Counted from the stretch's first letter, positions 27,205 through 37,071 are shown. The stretch: DNA of 64,000 nucleotides from Pseudomonas sp. PDM18 (GCF_014852585.1 NZ_JACVBX010000005.1:1-64000), one strand, 5' to 3'. Notes: generated by a model from the letters alone, not told the origin. A program made the numbers and translations.

Positions 27205-29253
27205 TCAGGCCTGTTCGGCGGTGTCCGGCAGTTTGAAGCCGGATACGGAGTGACGCATCTCGCCGGCCATCTTGGCCAGGTTACCAATGCTGCGCGCGGT
27301 GGCGGTGGTACCGGCAGAGGTCTGCGAGGTGATCTCCTGGATCACGTTCATGGTGTTGGAAATGTGGCCGGCGGAGGAGGCCTGCTGACGGGCGGCGTTG
27401 GAGATGTTCTGGATCAACGCTGCCAGGGTCTTGGATACCTTCTCGATCTCTTCCAGGGACACACCGGCGTCCTGCGCCAGGCGGGCACCACGGACCACCT
27501 CGGAGGTGGTCTGTTCCATCGAGATCACCGCCTCGTTGGTGTCGGTCTGAATGGTCTTCACCAGCGCTTCGATCTGCTTGGTCGCAGCGGAGGAACGTTC
27601 CGCCAGGCGCTGTACTTCGTCCGCTACCACGGCGAAGCCGCGGCCCGCGTCACCCGCCATGGACGCCTGGATCGCGGCGTTCAGTGCGAGGATGTTGGTC
27701 TGGTCGGCAATGTCGTTGATGAGGCTTACGATGTCACCGATCTCCTGGGACGATTCACCGAGGCGCTTGATCCGCTTCGAGGTGTCCTGGATCTGCTCAC
27801 GGATGTTGTCCATGCCGGTGATGGTGTTGTGCACCACTTCGTTGCCCTTGTTGGCGATGGCTACGGAACGTTCCGCCACCGCCGAGGACTCGGAGGCGTT
27901 CGCCGATACCTGGTCAATGGACACGGCCATTTCGTTGATCGCGGCGGAGGCGCCGGCAATTTCCTGGGCCTGGTGCTCGGAAGCCTCGGCCAGGTGCATG
28001 GCGGTGGCCTGGGTTTCCTGGGCGGCGGCGGCCACCTGCACGGCGGTCAGGTTGATGGTTTCCACCAGCTCTCGGAGCTGGTCGATGGAGTAGTTGATGG
28101 AGTCCGCGATCGCACCGGTGAAGTCCTCGGTTACCGTCGCGGCCACCGTCAGGTCACCGTCGGCGAGGTCGGCAATTTCGTCGAGCAGTCGCAGAATCGC
28201 CGCCTGGTTACGTTCGTTCTTCTCGGCGGTCTCGGCCAGCCGGCGGTTGGTTTCACGCACCATCACCAGGCCGATGAGAATGATCGCGCCCAAGGCGATG
28301 ATACCCAGCGCGGCGCTGGCAACCTGGTTGAAGACACGGCCTTCAGTCAAGTTCTCGAAGCCGGCGGCGAGGCTGGAAGCCTTGTCCAGCAGGGTCTGCG
28401 AGCCACCGAAGATGGTGTTGGCGGCTTCACGGACCTGGAACAGTTCCGGGGAGGTCTCGAGGATCTCGTCCACCGAGCCGGAAACGAATTCGAAGAGCTC
28501 GGCGATCTCGTTGAGGCGGTCCACCGCTTCGGCGTTGGTCACCTTGGAGATGCTCATCGCCGCGTTGCCTTCCTTCATGCCCTTGAGTACGCGGCCGAAA
28601 AGGCTGGCGTCACGACCGAAGCTGTCGGCTGCCTGCACGGAGTTCTCGTCACCGGCGAGCACCTTGTTCACCGAGCCAAGGATACGTTCGGCCAGCAGCG
28701 ACTGGCGCTGGGCTACCGCAACCTGGTCGGCCGGGGCGCCGTTCTCCAGCAGGATGTCGACGACCTCTTCGTACTCCACCTGCAGCTGCGGGATGGTTTC
28801 GGCGAGGGTCGCGGCTACCTGGTGCAGGGACAGTACGGTCTGTTCGCTGGCGAGAATGGAGTCGGCGTTCTTGCGCAGGGTATCCCAGTCCTTCTGTACG
28901 TCCGCCATCTGCGGTTGTACCGATTCCGGGCTCGGCGGCAGGCCGGTAGTCTCGTCACCCTTGGAGAGGATGTTCCATCGCTTCTCGAAGTCGTTGCGCG
29001 CCTCTTTCAGCAGCTTGAACGCCTCGCCCTTGCCCGCCGCGGCTTCCGTGGCGTTCTTGGCGATACGCTGGGACAACACGCGCAGTTCGCCGGCATGGCC
29101 GATGTACTGCTTATCGTGGTTCGCCTGGGTGTTGAGGTAAGCGAAGTTCGCGAACAGCAGAACGATCGCCACGATCAGGACCACGAAGAGCCCAAGGATC
29201 AGCGAGCTGCTACGCGCACCCGAAAAAAGACTGCCTGCCTTTATATTTTTCAT
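27205..29253 (-). CDS. pilJ: twitching motility chemoreceptor PilJ
   Basis: Methyl-accepting receptor of the Pil-Chp system, 682 residues, the same length as in PAO1. TM1 is at about 20-40, followed by a large periplasmic domain with PilJ-type helices. TM2 is at about 310-332 ([17 protein letters not shown]), then HAMP, then the signalling domain with [19 protein letters not shown] at the tip. The Q in place of E (AAIQAS) is a PilJ trait. It senses pilus-related surface contact and acts through PilI/ChpC and ChpA on cAMP and PilG/PilH. Confidence 0.96.
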   Translation of the reverse strand: MKNIKAGSLFSGARSSSLILGLFVVLIVAIVLLFANFAYLNTQANHDKQYIGHAGELRVLSQRIAKNATEAAAGKGEAFKLLKEARNDFEKRWNILSKGDETTGLPPSPESVQPQMADVQKDWDTLRKNADSILASEQTVLSLHQVAATLAETIPQLQVEYEEVVDILLENGAPADQVAVAQRQSLLAERILGSVNKVLAGDENSVQAADSFGRDASLFGRVLKGMKEGNAAMSISKVTNAEAVDRLNEIAELFEFVSGSVDEILETSPELFQVREAANTIFGGSQTLLDKASSLAAGFENLTEGRVFNQVASAALGIIALGAIILIGLVMVRETNRRLAETAEKNERNQAAILRLLDEIADLADGDLTVAATVTEDFTGAIADSINYSIDQLRELVETINLTAVQVAAAAQETQATAMHLAEASEHQAQEIAGASAAINEMAVSIDQVSANASESSAVAERSVAIANKGNEVVHNTITGMDNIREQIQDTSKRIKRLGESSQEIGDIVSLINDIADQTNILALNAAIQASMAGDAGRGFAVVADEVQRLAERSSAATKQIEALVKTIQTDTNEAVISMEQTTSEVVRGARLAQDAGVSLEEIEKVSKTLAALIQNISNAARQQASSAGHISNTMNVIQEITSQTSAGTTATARSIGNLAKMAGEMRHSVSGFKLPDTAEQA

Positions 29254-29304
29254 ATTCGGCCCCCGCCTGGACCCACCACGATTACGGTTTCCATGTCACA
29301 ACAA

Positions 29305-29323
29305 GGGCCGGCAACGCCGGCCC
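29305..29323 (-). terminator. intercistronic hairpin between pilI and pilJ
   Basis: A perfect 8-bp G/C stem (gggccggc against gccggccc, 3-base loop), followed on the minus strand by TTGTTGT. It may partly terminate or protect the upstream pilGHI message and so set different dosage for pilJ. Confidence 0.55.
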
Positions 29324-29336
29324 AACCGGTCAAACT

Positions 29337-29873
29337 CTAGCTGGCGACGTCCAGGAACCCCGGGTGTTGAGCCAGCGCATGCGGGCTGAACACGAGCCAG
29401 GGTTGCTCCCGGTGGAAGACGCCATGGATAAAGGGCTGCAGGACCGCTTCCAGCGGCGGCAACTGCTCGGAGAAGGTGTCCACCGGGAAGTGCTGCATGC
29501 CGAACACCTCATCGACGATGAGGCCCGCGAAGACTTCCTGATATTCCACGACGAGCACGCGCCGCTGTTTGCGCAGAGGCGAAAGCTCCGCGCCGAGGAA
29601 ACCGCACAGATCCATGATCGGCAGCAGGCGACCGCGCACGTTGGCGACCCCCTTCACCCACTCACGGACACCGGGCAGCAGTGTGTAGCGCGGCTCGTGA
29701 AGAACCTCGCCGACCTCCCCCATGGGCGCCACGAACAGACGCCCAGCCATGCGAAAGCCGATGCCGTTCCAGCTCTGCACTACCTCGCGCTGCGCGGGCA
29801 GACCCGCGGCCAGCTGACGACAGCGCTGATCGATCTGGACGAGAACCTCGAAAGGACTCTGGACTTCCGCCAT
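29337..29873 (-). CDS. pilI: CheW-like adaptor PilI
   Basis: CheW-domain coupling protein of 178 residues that links PilJ to ChpA. The CheW fold is seen from about residue 38 (GIGFRMAGRLFVAPMGEVGEV) through VRGRLLPIMDLCGFLG and VDEVFGMQHF. It lies between pilH and pilJ in the operon, 53 bases after pilH. Confidence 0.92.
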   Translation of the reverse strand: MAEVQSPFEVLVQIDQRCRQLAAGLPAQREVVQSWNGIGFRMAGRLFVAPMGEVGEVLHEPRYTLLPGVREWVKGVANVRGRLLPIMDLCGFLGAELSPLRKQRRVLVVEYQEVFAGLIVDEVFGMQHFPVDTFSEQLPPLEAVLQPFIHGVFHREQPWLVFSPHALAQHPGFLDVAS

Positions 29874-29926
29874 GCCGGCCCTGGCCTTCTCTAATAATTA
29901 TGTTCTGGTGTGCAGGGACGGCTGTA

Positions 29927-30292
29927 TCAGCCGGCCAGCACCGAATTGATGGTCTTGAGCAGTGTGTCTTCATCCACCGGCTTGGTCAGGTAGTCGCGAG
30001 CGCCCTGGCGCTTGCCCCAGACCTTGTCGGTCTCCTGGTCCTTGGTGGTGACGATGATCACCGGAATCGCGCTGGTTTCCGGGTCCTTGGACAACTGACG
30101 GGTCGCCTGGAAGCCGTTCAGGCCGGGCATGACGATGTCCATCAGGACGACGTCGGGCTTTTCCTGGCGAGCCAGGGCCACGCCATCGGCGCCATTTTCG
30201 GCCTTCAGTACCTGGTGCGAGTGCTTTTCCAGCATCGCGGTCAGCTTGTACATCTCGGTCGGCGAGTCATCAACAATCAGAATTCGAGCCAT
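29927..30292 (-). CDS. pilH: response regulator PilH
   Basis: Single-domain receiver of 121 residues phosphorylated by ChpA. The acidic pocket is at VDDSP, the phospho-acceptor Asp is in VVLMDIVMPGLNGF, and Thr and Lys are in IIVTTKD and LTKPVD. In P. aeruginosa PilH antagonises PilG and affects PilT-driven retraction. ATG 30292 (MARILIV) matches the known protein; the frame extends four codons upstream. A hairpin at 30320-30335 separates it from pilG. Confidence 0.95.
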   Translation of the reverse strand: MARILIVDDSPTEMYKLTAMLEKHSHQVLKAENGADGVALARQEKPDVVLMDIVMPGLNGFQATRQLSKDPETSAIPVIIVTTKDQETDKVWGKRQGARDYLTKPVDEDTLLKTINSVLAG

Positions 30293-30319
30293 TGTGGTCC
30301 CCATACGGAATAGGCGTCA

Positions 30320-30335
30320 CCGGCGCTTGCGCCGG
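30320..30335. terminator. hairpin between pilG and pilH
   Basis: A perfect 7-bp stem (ccggcgc against gcgccgg) with a TT loop lies 3 bases beyond the pilG stop. There is no T tract, so it may act in mRNA processing or stability rather than full termination. Confidence 0.4.
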
Positions 30336-30338
30336 ACT

Positions 30339-30746
30339 TCAGGAAGCGTGCTCCACCGGGGTGAAGTCGGGCACATGGGTCTTGATCGCGCCGAGCAGTT
30401 CTTCCTTGCTGAAGGGCTTGGTGAGGTACTGATCGGAACCGACGATGCGACCCTTGGCCTTGTCGAACAGGCCGTCCTTGGAGGACAGCATGATCACCGG
30501 CGTGGATTTGAAGGCACTGTTGTTCTTGATCAGGGCGCAGGTCTGATAGCCATCCAGGCGCGGCATCATGATGTCGACGAAGATGATGCTGGGATGGGTA
30601 TCGGCGATCTTGGCCAGCGCGTCGAAGCCGTCGATGGCTGTGATGACATCGCAGCCGACTTTCTTCAGCAGGGTTTCAGCCGTGCGACGAATCGTCTTGG
30701 AATCGTCGATCACCATTACTTTCAAACCGTCGGAATGCTGTTCCAT
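30339..30746 (-). CDS. pilG: response regulator PilG
   Basis: Single-domain receiver of 135 residues and first gene of the Pil-Chp operon. It has VIDDSKTIRRT, the phospho-Asp in IFVDIMMPRLDGYQ, and LSSKD and LTKPFSKEEL. In P. aeruginosa PilG promotes pilus extension and CyaB activation. ATG 30746 (MEQHSDGLKV) is the usual start; a longer GTG/ATG frame reaches 30761. A possible -10 (TATAAA on the minus strand, 30791-30786) and two direct repeats at 30831-30873 lie upstream. Confidence 0.95.
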   Translation of the reverse strand: MEQHSDGLKVMVIDDSKTIRRTAETLLKKVGCDVITAIDGFDALAKIADTHPSIIFVDIMMPRLDGYQTCALIKNNSAFKSTPVIMLSSKDGLFDKAKGRIVGSDQYLTKPFSKEELLGAIKTHVPDFTPVEHAS

Positions 30747-30785
30747 GTTCGCCCTTACCATCTCGGTGAGTCGTTTTTTCCGCTT

Positions 30786-30791
30786 TTTATA
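30786..30791 (-). promoter_or_regulatory. candidate -10 of the pilG promoter
   Basis: TATAAA on the minus strand, 39 bases before the pilG ATG. No matching -35 is seen at the correct distance; a gcgctagcgc palindrome at 30797-30806 occupies the spacer. This fits an activator-dependent promoter. Confidence 0.4.
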
Positions 30792-30830
30792 TCAGTGCGC
30801 TAGCGCCCTGCCACCGTCGGGCTGCGACCC

Positions 30831-30873
30831 AATCGTGGGAACCTTTTACCACAATCGTCAGAATCTTTACCAC
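30831..30873. promoter_or_regulatory. tandem direct repeats upstream of pilG
   Basis: Repeat 1 (30831-30852) and repeat 2 (30853-30873) both start aatcgt and end tttaccac; their periods are 22 and 21 bp, two DNA turns. They lie about 40 bp upstream of the candidate -10 for pilG and about 155 bp before gshB, so either promoter could use them. The pilG-gshB gap is 282 bp. Confidence 0.5.
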
Positions 30874-31028
30874 GCCCAGCAAATTCAGGCCATAAGACCC
30901 CGAACGCGCAGGCTTTTTCCTTGACCGAGCGCACATCCAGCGCCACCCTGAGCGTCCATTTTCAGCCTTTGCGGCGCGGCCCAGAGTCGCAGCCCCAAGC
31001 CGACGAATTCCCCCCAGGAGGACATCCC

Positions 31029-31991
31029 ATGAGCGTACGCCTCGGGATCGTGATGGACCCCATCGCGCAGATCAGTTTCAAGAAGGACAGCTCGCTGGCC
31101 ATGTTGCTGGCCGCCCAGGCCCGTGGCTGGCAGCTCTTCTATATGGAACAGCAGGATCTTTACCAGAAAGAGAACGTCGCTCGCGGTCGCATGCGCCCGC
31201 TCAAGGTGTTCTACGATCCGGCCCACTGGTTCGAGCTGGAAGACGAAGTCGACCAGCCGCTGTCGGACCTGGACGTGATCCTGATGCGCAAGGACCCGCC
31301 ATTCGACAACGAATTCGTCTACTCCACCTACCTGCTGGAACAGGCCGAAACCGCCGGCACGCTCGTCGTCAACAAGCCGCAGAGCCTGCGTGACTGCAAC
31401 GAGAAGTACTTCGCCACGCTGTTCCCGCAGTGCGCGCCGCCGACGGTGGTGAGCCGCCGGTCCGACATTCTCCGCGAATTCGCCGCGGAGCATCGTGACA
31501 TCATTCTCAAACCCCTGGATGGCATGGGCGGATCGATGATCTTCCGCCACCGCGAAGGCGACCCGAACCTCTCGGTGATCCTCGAGACCCTGACCCGCCA
31601 CGGCCAGGAACAGGTCATGGCGCAGCGCTACCTGCCGGCCATCAAGGATGGCGACAAGCGCATCCTGATGATCGACGGCGAGCCGGTGGAATACTGCCTG
31701 GCGCGCATCCCCGCCCAGGGCGAGACCCGCGGCAACCTCGCCGCCGGCGGCCGCGGCGTGGCCCAGCCACTGACCGAGCGCGACCGCTGGATCGCCGCGC
31801 AGGTCGGCCCGGAACTGCGCAAGCGCGGCCTGCTGTTCGTCGGCCTGGACGTGATCGGCGAGAACCTTACCGAGATCAACGTCACCAGCCCGACCTGCAT
31901 CCGCGAGATCGATGCGGCCTACGACACGCGCATCGGTGAGAGACTGATGGCAGTCATCGACGAAAAGCTCAAGGCGCGCAGTGCGTCATAG
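31029..31991 (+). CDS. gshB: glutathione synthetase GshB
   Basis: ATP-grasp enzyme of 320 residues that joins glycine to gamma-glutamylcysteine. The N-terminal domain starts MSVRLGIVMDPIAQIS; ATP-grasp motifs include IILKPLDGMGGSMIF, YLPAIKDGDKRILMIDGEP and the metal-binding EINVTSPTCIREID. ATG 31029 has AGGAGG 8 bases upstream. It is divergent from pilG and followed 56 bases later by tonB3. Confidence 0.96.
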   Translation: MSVRLGIVMDPIAQISFKKDSSLAMLLAAQARGWQLFYMEQQDLYQKENVARGRMRPLKVFYDPAHWFELEDEVDQPLSDLDVILMRKDPPFDNEFVYSTYLLEQAETAGTLVVNKPQSLRDCNEKYFATLFPQCAPPTVVSRRSDILREFAAEHRDIILKPLDGMGGSMIFRHREGDPNLSVILETLTRHGQEQVMAQRYLPAIKDGDKRILMIDGEPVEYCLARIPAQGETRGNLAAGGRGVAQPLTERDRWIAAQVGPELRKRGLLFVGLDVIGENLTEINVTSPTCIREIDAAYDTRIGERLMAVIDEKLKARSAS

Positions 31992-32047
31992 ACTTTTATA
32001 AGCCTCGTCGGCAGACTTCCGCCCCACCCTGGCCCGTGCGATCCGCA

Positions 32048-32941
32048 ATGAACGCTGCAACCCACCAAGACTTCCCCGTGTCCTCCGGCGTACGTCCGGC
32101 GGACCGTCTGGGTTTCACCCTGTTCATTGCGGCCATCCTGCACGTGGCCGTGCTGCTGGGCGTCGGCTTCACCATGCCCTCGCCCAGCCAGCTGAGCAAA
32201 ACCCTGGAAATCACCCTGGCCAGTTTCAAGAGCGACAAAGCCCCTGAGAAGGCCGACTACCTCGCCCAGATGAATCAGCAGGGCAGCGGCACCCTGGAAC
32301 ACAAGGCAATCCCCAAGACCACCGAGCAGGCGCCGTTCCAGGACACCGAAGTCAAGAAAGTCTCCCCGCCGGCCACCCCGCGCCAGGCCAAGAGCCCCGA
32401 AGCGCCCAAGGCCGCCGTCGCCACCCGCACCCCGCGCCCGGACAAGGTGCAGACCAAGCAGCAGACGCCCAAGGCAGAGACCGTCGCCAAGCCCGCGCCG
32501 CAGTTCGACTCCGCCCAGCTCTCAGCGGAAATCTCCAGCCTCGAAGCCGACCTCGCCCGCGAGCAGCAGGCCTATGCCAAGCGCCCGCGCATCCACCGCC
32601 TGAGCGCCGCCTCGACCATGCGCGACAAGGGCGCCTGGTATAAAGAGGAATGGCGCAAGAAGATCGAGCGTATCGGCAACCTCAATTACCCGGACGAAGC
32701 CCGCCGCCAGCGCATCTACGGCAACCTGCGGCTGCTGGTGTCGATCAACCGCGACGGCTCCCTGTATGAAGTACAGGTACTGGAATCCTCCGGCCAGCCC
32801 CTGCTCGACCAGGCCGCCCAGCGCATCGTGCGCCTGGCCGCACCCTTCGCGCCCTTCTCCGGCGACCTGAACGACATCGATCGCCTGGAAATCATCCGCA
32901 CCTGGCGTTTCGAGCGCGGCGACCGCCTGTCCAGCAACTAA
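32048..32941 (+). CDS. tonB3: TonB-like energy-coupling protein TonB3
   Basis: TonB family protein of 297 residues. A single N-terminal TM helix (about 22-42, FTLFIAAILHVAVLLGVGF) anchors it in the inner membrane. A Pro/Lys/Ala-rich periplasmic linker (about 65-165) and a C-terminal TonB domain follow (NYPDEARRQRIYGNLRLL to IIRTWRFERGD). In P. aeruginosa TonB3 is needed for twitching and pilus assembly rather than iron uptake. No exbB/exbD are adjacent. The start is ATG 32048; a GTG four codons upstream at 32036 is possible. Confidence 0.88.
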   Translation: MNAATHQDFPVSSGVRPADRLGFTLFIAAILHVAVLLGVGFTMPSPSQLSKTLEITLASFKSDKAPEKADYLAQMNQQGSGTLEHKAIPKTTEQAPFQDTEVKKVSPPATPRQAKSPEAPKAAVATRTPRPDKVQTKQQTPKAETVAKPAPQFDSAQLSAEISSLEADLAREQQAYAKRPRIHRLSAASTMRDKGAWYKEEWRKKIERIGNLNYPDEARRQRIYGNLRLLVSINRDGSLYEVQVLESSGQPLLDQAAQRIVRLAAPFAPFSGDLNDIDRLEIIRTWRFERGDRLSSN

Positions 32942-33015
32942 GCCAGCGCGCCCGAAGCGTCTACTGACGCTTTCAAGTCTTGTCCCTTTGGTCCCCAGGC
33001 CTGAAACTAGCCGGC

Positions 33016-33585
33016 ATGAAAAGCACAGCTGCCAGCTATCTCAAGCACCACTTCCTGATCGCCATGCCGCACATGGCGGACTCCAATTTCGCCCAGACGG
33101 TGACCTACCTCGTGGAACACAACGAGCAGGGCGCCATGGGCCTGATCATCAATCGCCCCAGCGGCCTGAGTCTCGCCGACGTGCTCGAACAGCTGCGTCC
33201 GGACGAACTGCCGCCAGTGCGCTGCCAGGGCATGACCATCTATACCGGCGGCCCGGTACAGACGGACCGCGGCTTCGTCCTGCACCCCGCCGGACGTAGT
33301 TACCAGGCCACCCTGGAGCTGGGCGAGCTGTCGCTGTCCACCTCCCAGGACGTACTGTTCGCCATCGCCGATGGCAGCGGCCCCGCGCAGCACCTGATCA
33401 CTCTCGGCTACGCAGGCTGGGAAGCCGGCCAGCTGGAAGCCGAACTCGCCGACAACGCCTGGCTGACCTGCCCCGCCGACCCGGCGGTGCTCTTCGAGGT
33501 GCCGACCGAGCAGCGCCTGTCGGCGGCCGCCGAGCGCCTGGGGGTAAACCTCAGCCTGCTCACCGCCCAGGCCGGGCACGCCTGA
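33016..33585 (+). CDS. algH: UPF0301 family protein AlgH/YqgE
   Basis: Conserved soluble protein of 189 residues of the YqgE/AlgH family. It shows YLKHHFLIAMPHMADSNFAQTV-type family start, GLIINRPSGL, YTGGPVQTDRGFVLH and LGYAGWEAGQLE. The molecular role is unsettled; AlgH was first linked to alginate regulation in P. aeruginosa. Its stop overlaps the ruvX start by one base (TGATG), a conserved pairing. Confidence 0.92.
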   Translation: MKSTAASYLKHHFLIAMPHMADSNFAQTVTYLVEHNEQGAMGLIINRPSGLSLADVLEQLRPDELPPVRCQGMTIYTGGPVQTDRGFVLHPAGRSYQATLELGELSLSTSQDVLFAIADGSGPAQHLITLGYAGWEAGQLEAELADNAWLTCPADPAVLFEVPTEQRLSAAAERLGVNLSLLTAQAGHA

Positions 33586-34019
33586 TGAACAGCAAACCCC
33601 TGCGCCTGCTTCTAGGCTTCGACTACGGCACCAAGCAGATCGGCGTCGCCGTTGGCCAGGCCATCACCGGGCAGGCTCGCGAACTGTGCGTGCTCAAGGC
33701 ACAGAACGGCGTGCCGGACTGGAACCGCGTCGAAGCCCTGATCAAGGAATGGCAGCCCGACGCTATCGTCGTCGGCCTGCCGCTGAACATGGACGGCACC
33801 CCCAGCGACATGAGCGAGCGCGCCGAGAAATTCGCCCGCCGCCTGCACGGCCGCTACAACCTGCCGGTGCACACCCACGACGAACGCCTGACCACCTACG
33901 CCGCCAAGGGCGAGCGCCTGGCCCAGGGCCAGCGCGATGGTTACCGCGAGCGCCCAGTGGACGCCCTGGCCGCCGCCCTGCTGCTGGAGGGCTGGCTGGC
34001 CGACAACGCCCCCGCTTGA
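33585..34019 (+). CDS. ruvX: Holliday junction resolvase-like YqgF/RuvX
   Basis: RNase H-fold nuclease family protein of 144 residues, implicated in 16S rRNA 5'-end processing and named as a putative Holliday junction resolvase. Motifs seen are the first acidic residue in LLGFDYGTKQIGVAVGQ, VVGLPLNMDGTPS, and the second acidic site in THDERLTTYAA. It is translationally coupled to algH and lies 147 bases before pyrR. Confidence 0.93.
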   Translation: MNSKPLRLLLGFDYGTKQIGVAVGQAITGQARELCVLKAQNGVPDWNRVEALIKEWQPDAIVVGLPLNMDGTPSDMSERAEKFARRLHGRYNLPVHTHDERLTTYAAKGERLAQGQRDGYRERPVDALAAALLLEGWLADNAPA

Positions 34020-34166
34020 TCCACGCGGCCCTGCTGCAGCGTCCTTGACCTGAGGCAGCGCCAGCGCAGCGAAAGCCACTAAGCTTGCCGGACCACTCCT
34101 TCCCGGAACGGTCCGCCCCGATGGCCGCCCGTGCCGGGTGGCCTCGCCAACCGAACCGGAGACGTC

Positions 34167-34679
34167 ATGACCCTGCCCAGCCCCGCCGAACTCATCCCCC
34201 GCATGGCCACCGACCTGCGCAACTATCTGGCGCAGCGCGGGATCGACTCGCCGCGCTTCGTCGGCATCCACACTGGCGGCATCTGGGTCGCCCAGGAACT
34301 GCTCAAGGCACTGGGCAGCGACGAGATCCTCGGCATCCTCGACGTCTCCTTCTACCGCGACGATTTCAGCCGCAGCGGCCTGCACCCGCAGGTCCGTCCG
34401 TCGGAACTGCCCTTCGAGATCGACGGCCAGCACCTGGTCCTGGTGGACGACGTACTGATGAGCGGCCGGACCATCCGCGCCGCGCTCAACGAGCTGTTCG
34501 ACTACGGCCGCCCGGCCAGCGTGACCCTGGTCAGCCTGGTGGACCTGAACAAGCGCGAGCTGCCCATTCGCCCGGATATCGTCGGCGAAACCCTGTCCCT
34601 GGCACCCAACGAGCGGGTAAAATTGCGCGGTCCCGCACCACTTGTCCTCGAGCGCACGCTTCTCAGCACCGCGCTGTAA
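34167..34679 (+). CDS. pyrR: PyrR bifunctional protein
   Basis: Phosphoribosyltransferase-fold protein of 170 residues. The PRPP motif is clear ([18 protein letters not shown]). In Pseudomonas PyrR heads the pyrR-pyrB-pyrC' operon and has been described as a regulator of pyrimidine genes; uracil phosphoribosyltransferase activity is known for Bacillus PyrR but is not assured here. ATG 34167 has GGAG upstream; the frame is open from 34131. It is 45 bases before pyrB. Confidence 0.93.
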   Translation: MTLPSPAELIPRMATDLRNYLAQRGIDSPRFVGIHTGGIWVAQELLKALGSDEILGILDVSFYRDDFSRSGLHPQVRPSELPFEIDGQHLVLVDDVLMSGRTIRAALNELFDYGRPASVTLVSLVDLNKRELPIRPDIVGETLSLAPNERVKLRGPAPLVLERTLLSTAL

Positions 34680-34724
34680 CTCCGCGCGCCCGGACCTCCA
34701 CCCCCAACTTTCAGGGCCTGCCAC

Positions 34725-35729
34725 ATGCCGACCGACGCCAAGCGCCCGCTGCAGCTCAACGACCTGGGCCAGCTGCGCCACTTCCTCTCGCTCGACGGGT
34801 TGTCCCGCGAACTGCTGACTGAAATCCTAGATACCGCCGATTCCTTCCTCGAAGTCGGCGCCCGCGCAGTGAAGAAAGTCCCGCTGCTGCGCGGCAAGAC
34901 CGTGTGCAACGTGTTCTTCGAAAACTCCACACGCACCCGCACCACCTTCGAACTGGCCGCCCAGCGCCTGTCCGCCGACGTCATCTCGCTGAACGTGTCG
35001 ACCTCCTCGACCAGCAAGGGCGAGACGCTCACCGACACCCTGCGCAACCTCGAGGCCATGGCCGCCGACATGTTCGTCGTGCGCCACAGCGACTCGGGCG
35101 CCGCGCACTTCATTGCTGAGCACGTCAGCCCCAACGTCGCCGTGATCAACGGCGGCGACGGCCGCCACGGCCACCCGACCCAGGGCATGCTCGACATGCT
35201 CACCATCCGCCGCCACAAGGGCAGCTTCGAGAACCTCTCGGTGGCCATCGTCGGCGACATTCTGCACTCGCGGGTGGCGCGCTCGGACATGCTGGCGCTG
35301 AAAACCCTCGGCTGCCCTGACATCCGCGTCATCGCGCCGCGCACGCTGCTGCCGGTAGGCCTGGAAGAACAGTACGGGGTGAAGGTGTTCACCGACGCCA
35401 ACGAAGGCCTGAAGGATGTCGACGTGGTGATCATGCTGCGCCTGCAGCGCGAGCGCATGGCCGGCGGCCTGCTGCCCAGCGAAGGCGAGTTCTTCAAGCT
35501 CTACGGCCTGACCCAGAAGCGCCTGCAGCTGGCCAAGCCCGACGCCATCGTCATGCACCCCGGCCCGATCAACCGCGGCGTGGAGATCGATTCCGCCGTG
35601 GCTGACGGCGAACAGTCGGTAATCCTCAACCAGGTCACCTACGGCATCGCCATCCGCATGGCCGTGCTGTCCATGGCCATGAGCGGCCAGAACACCCAAC
35701 GCCAGCTGGAACAGGAGGACGCGCAATGA
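34725..35729 (+). CDS. pyrB: aspartate carbamoyltransferase catalytic subunit
   Basis: ATCase catalytic chain of 334 residues that forms N-carbamoyl-aspartate in pyrimidine synthesis. The carbamoyl-phosphate loop STRTRTTFE is at about residue 67, and HPTQGMLD and [10 protein letters not shown] are present. An N-terminal extension ([18 protein letters not shown]) is typical of the long Pseudomonas class A ATCases, which assemble as six PyrB with six inactive PyrC'. The stop overlaps the pyrC' start (ATGA). Confidence 0.97.
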   Translation: MPTDAKRPLQLNDLGQLRHFLSLDGLSRELLTEILDTADSFLEVGARAVKKVPLLRGKTVCNVFFENSTRTRTTFELAAQRLSADVISLNVSTSSTSKGETLTDTLRNLEAMAADMFVVRHSDSGAAHFIAEHVSPNVAVINGGDGRHGHPTQGMLDMLTIRRHKGSFENLSVAIVGDILHSRVARSDMLALKTLGCPDIRVIAPRTLLPVGLEEQYGVKVFTDANEGLKDVDVVIMLRLQRERMAGGLLPSEGEFFKLYGLTQKRLQLAKPDAIVMHPGPINRGVEIDSAVADGEQSVILNQVTYGIAIRMAVLSMAMSGQNTQRQLEQEDAQ

Positions 35730-36997
35730 CCGTCAGTATTCGTGGCGCCCACCTGATCGACCCGGCCAGCGGCCTGGACAAAGTCTGCGACCTGCACATC
35801 GAGGCTGGCCGCATCGTCGCCATCGGCGACGCCCCCGAAGGCTTCCACGCCGCCCAGGAAATCGACGCCGCCGGCCTGATCGCCGCACCCGGCCTGGTGG
35901 ACCTGAGCGTCGCCCTGCGCGAGCCGGGCTACAGCCGCAAGGGCAGCATCGAAAGCGAAACCCGCGCCGCCGCTGCCGGTGGCGTCACCAGCCTGTGCTT
36001 CCCGCCGCAGACCAAGCCGGTGCTGGACACCTCCGCCGTCGCCGAGCTGATCCTCGACCGCGCCCGCGAGGCCGGCAACGCCAAGGTCTTCCCCATCGGC
36101 GCGCTGACCAAGGGCCTGGCCGGCGAGCAACTGTCCGAGCTGGTCGCCCTGCGCGACGCCGGCTGCGTGGCCTTCACCAACGGCCTGGCGCCGATGGCGA
36201 GCAACCGCGTGCTGCTGCGTTCGCTGGAATACGCGGCGACCTTCGACCTGACCGTGGTGTTCACCTCCCAGGACGCCGAACTGGCGGCCGACGGCATCGC
36301 CCACGAAGGCCCGACCGCCAGCTTCCGCGGCCTGGCCGGCATCCCGGAAACCGCCGAGACCGTGGCCCTGGCCCGCAACCTGCTGCTGGTCGAGCAGTCC
36401 GGCGTGCGTGCGCACTTCAGCCAGCTGACCAGCGCCCGTGGCGTCGAGATGATCGCCCAGGCCCAGGCCCGTGGCCTGCCGGTCACTGCCGATGTGGCGC
36501 TGTACCAGTTGATCCTCACCGACGAGGCGCTGGCGGATTTCTCCAGCCTGTACCACGTGCAGCCGCCGCTGCGCTCGCACAAGGACCGCGACGCCCTGCG
36601 CGAAGCGGTGAAGAGCGGCGTGATCCAGGCCATCGCCAGCCACCACCAGCCCCACGAGCAGGACGCCAAGAACGCCCCGTTCGCCGCGACCGACCCGGGC
36701 ATCAGCAGCGTCGAACTGCTGCTGCCGCTGGCCATGACCCTGGTGCAGGACGGCCTGCTCGACCTGCCGACCCTGCTCGCGCGCCTCTCCAGCGGCCCGG
36801 CCGCCGCCCTGCGCCTGCCGGCCGGCAAGCTGGCCATTGGCGCGGCCGCGGACGTGGTGCTGTTCGAAGCCGACGGCCAGACCCTGGCGGGCGAGACCTG
36901 GCACTCCCGCGGCCAGAACTGCCCGTTCCTCGGCCACTGCCTGCCGGGCGTGGTGCGCTGCACCCTGGTGGACGGACATATCGTCCACGCGGTGTGA
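35726..36997 (+). CDS. pyrC': dihydroorotase-like non-catalytic subunit PyrC'
   Basis: Amidohydrolase-fold protein of 423 residues that is structural for the PyrB dodecamer. The canonical metal-binding pair HxH after beta-1 is replaced ([18 protein letters not shown] has Ser and Ala where the histidines should be), so no binuclear zinc site can form. The remaining fold motifs are intact ([20 protein letters not shown]). It overlaps pyrB by 4 bases, matching the known operon. A true dihydroorotase must lie elsewhere. Confidence 0.95.
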   Translation: MTVSIRGAHLIDPASGLDKVCDLHIEAGRIVAIGDAPEGFHAAQEIDAAGLIAAPGLVDLSVALREPGYSRKGSIESETRAAAAGGVTSLCFPPQTKPVLDTSAVAELILDRAREAGNAKVFPIGALTKGLAGEQLSELVALRDAGCVAFTNGLAPMASNRVLLRSLEYAATFDLTVVFTSQDAELAADGIAHEGPTASFRGLAGIPETAETVALARNLLLVEQSGVRAHFSQLTSARGVEMIAQAQARGLPVTADVALYQLILTDEALADFSSLYHVQPPLRSHKDRDALREAVKSGVIQAIASHHQPHEQDAKNAPFAATDPGISSVELLLPLAMTLVQDGLLDLPTLLARLSSGPAAALRLPAGKLAIGAAADVVLFEADGQTLAGETWHSRGQNCPFLGHCLPGVVRCTLVDGHIVHAV

Positions 36998-37012
36998 CGC
37001 TCCGCCGTTCCA

Positions 37013-37042
37013 TGAAAAAGCCCGCCAATCGGCGGTTTTTTT
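37013..37042 (+). terminator. terminator after pyrC'
   Basis: Stem ccgcc-aatc-ggcgg (37022-37035) with AAAAAG before it and seven T after it; the classical form of an intrinsic terminator, 16-45 bases after the pyrC' stop. Confidence 0.92.
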
Positions 37043-37071
37043 CATGCTTCCTGTAGGAGCGCGTCAGTTGC

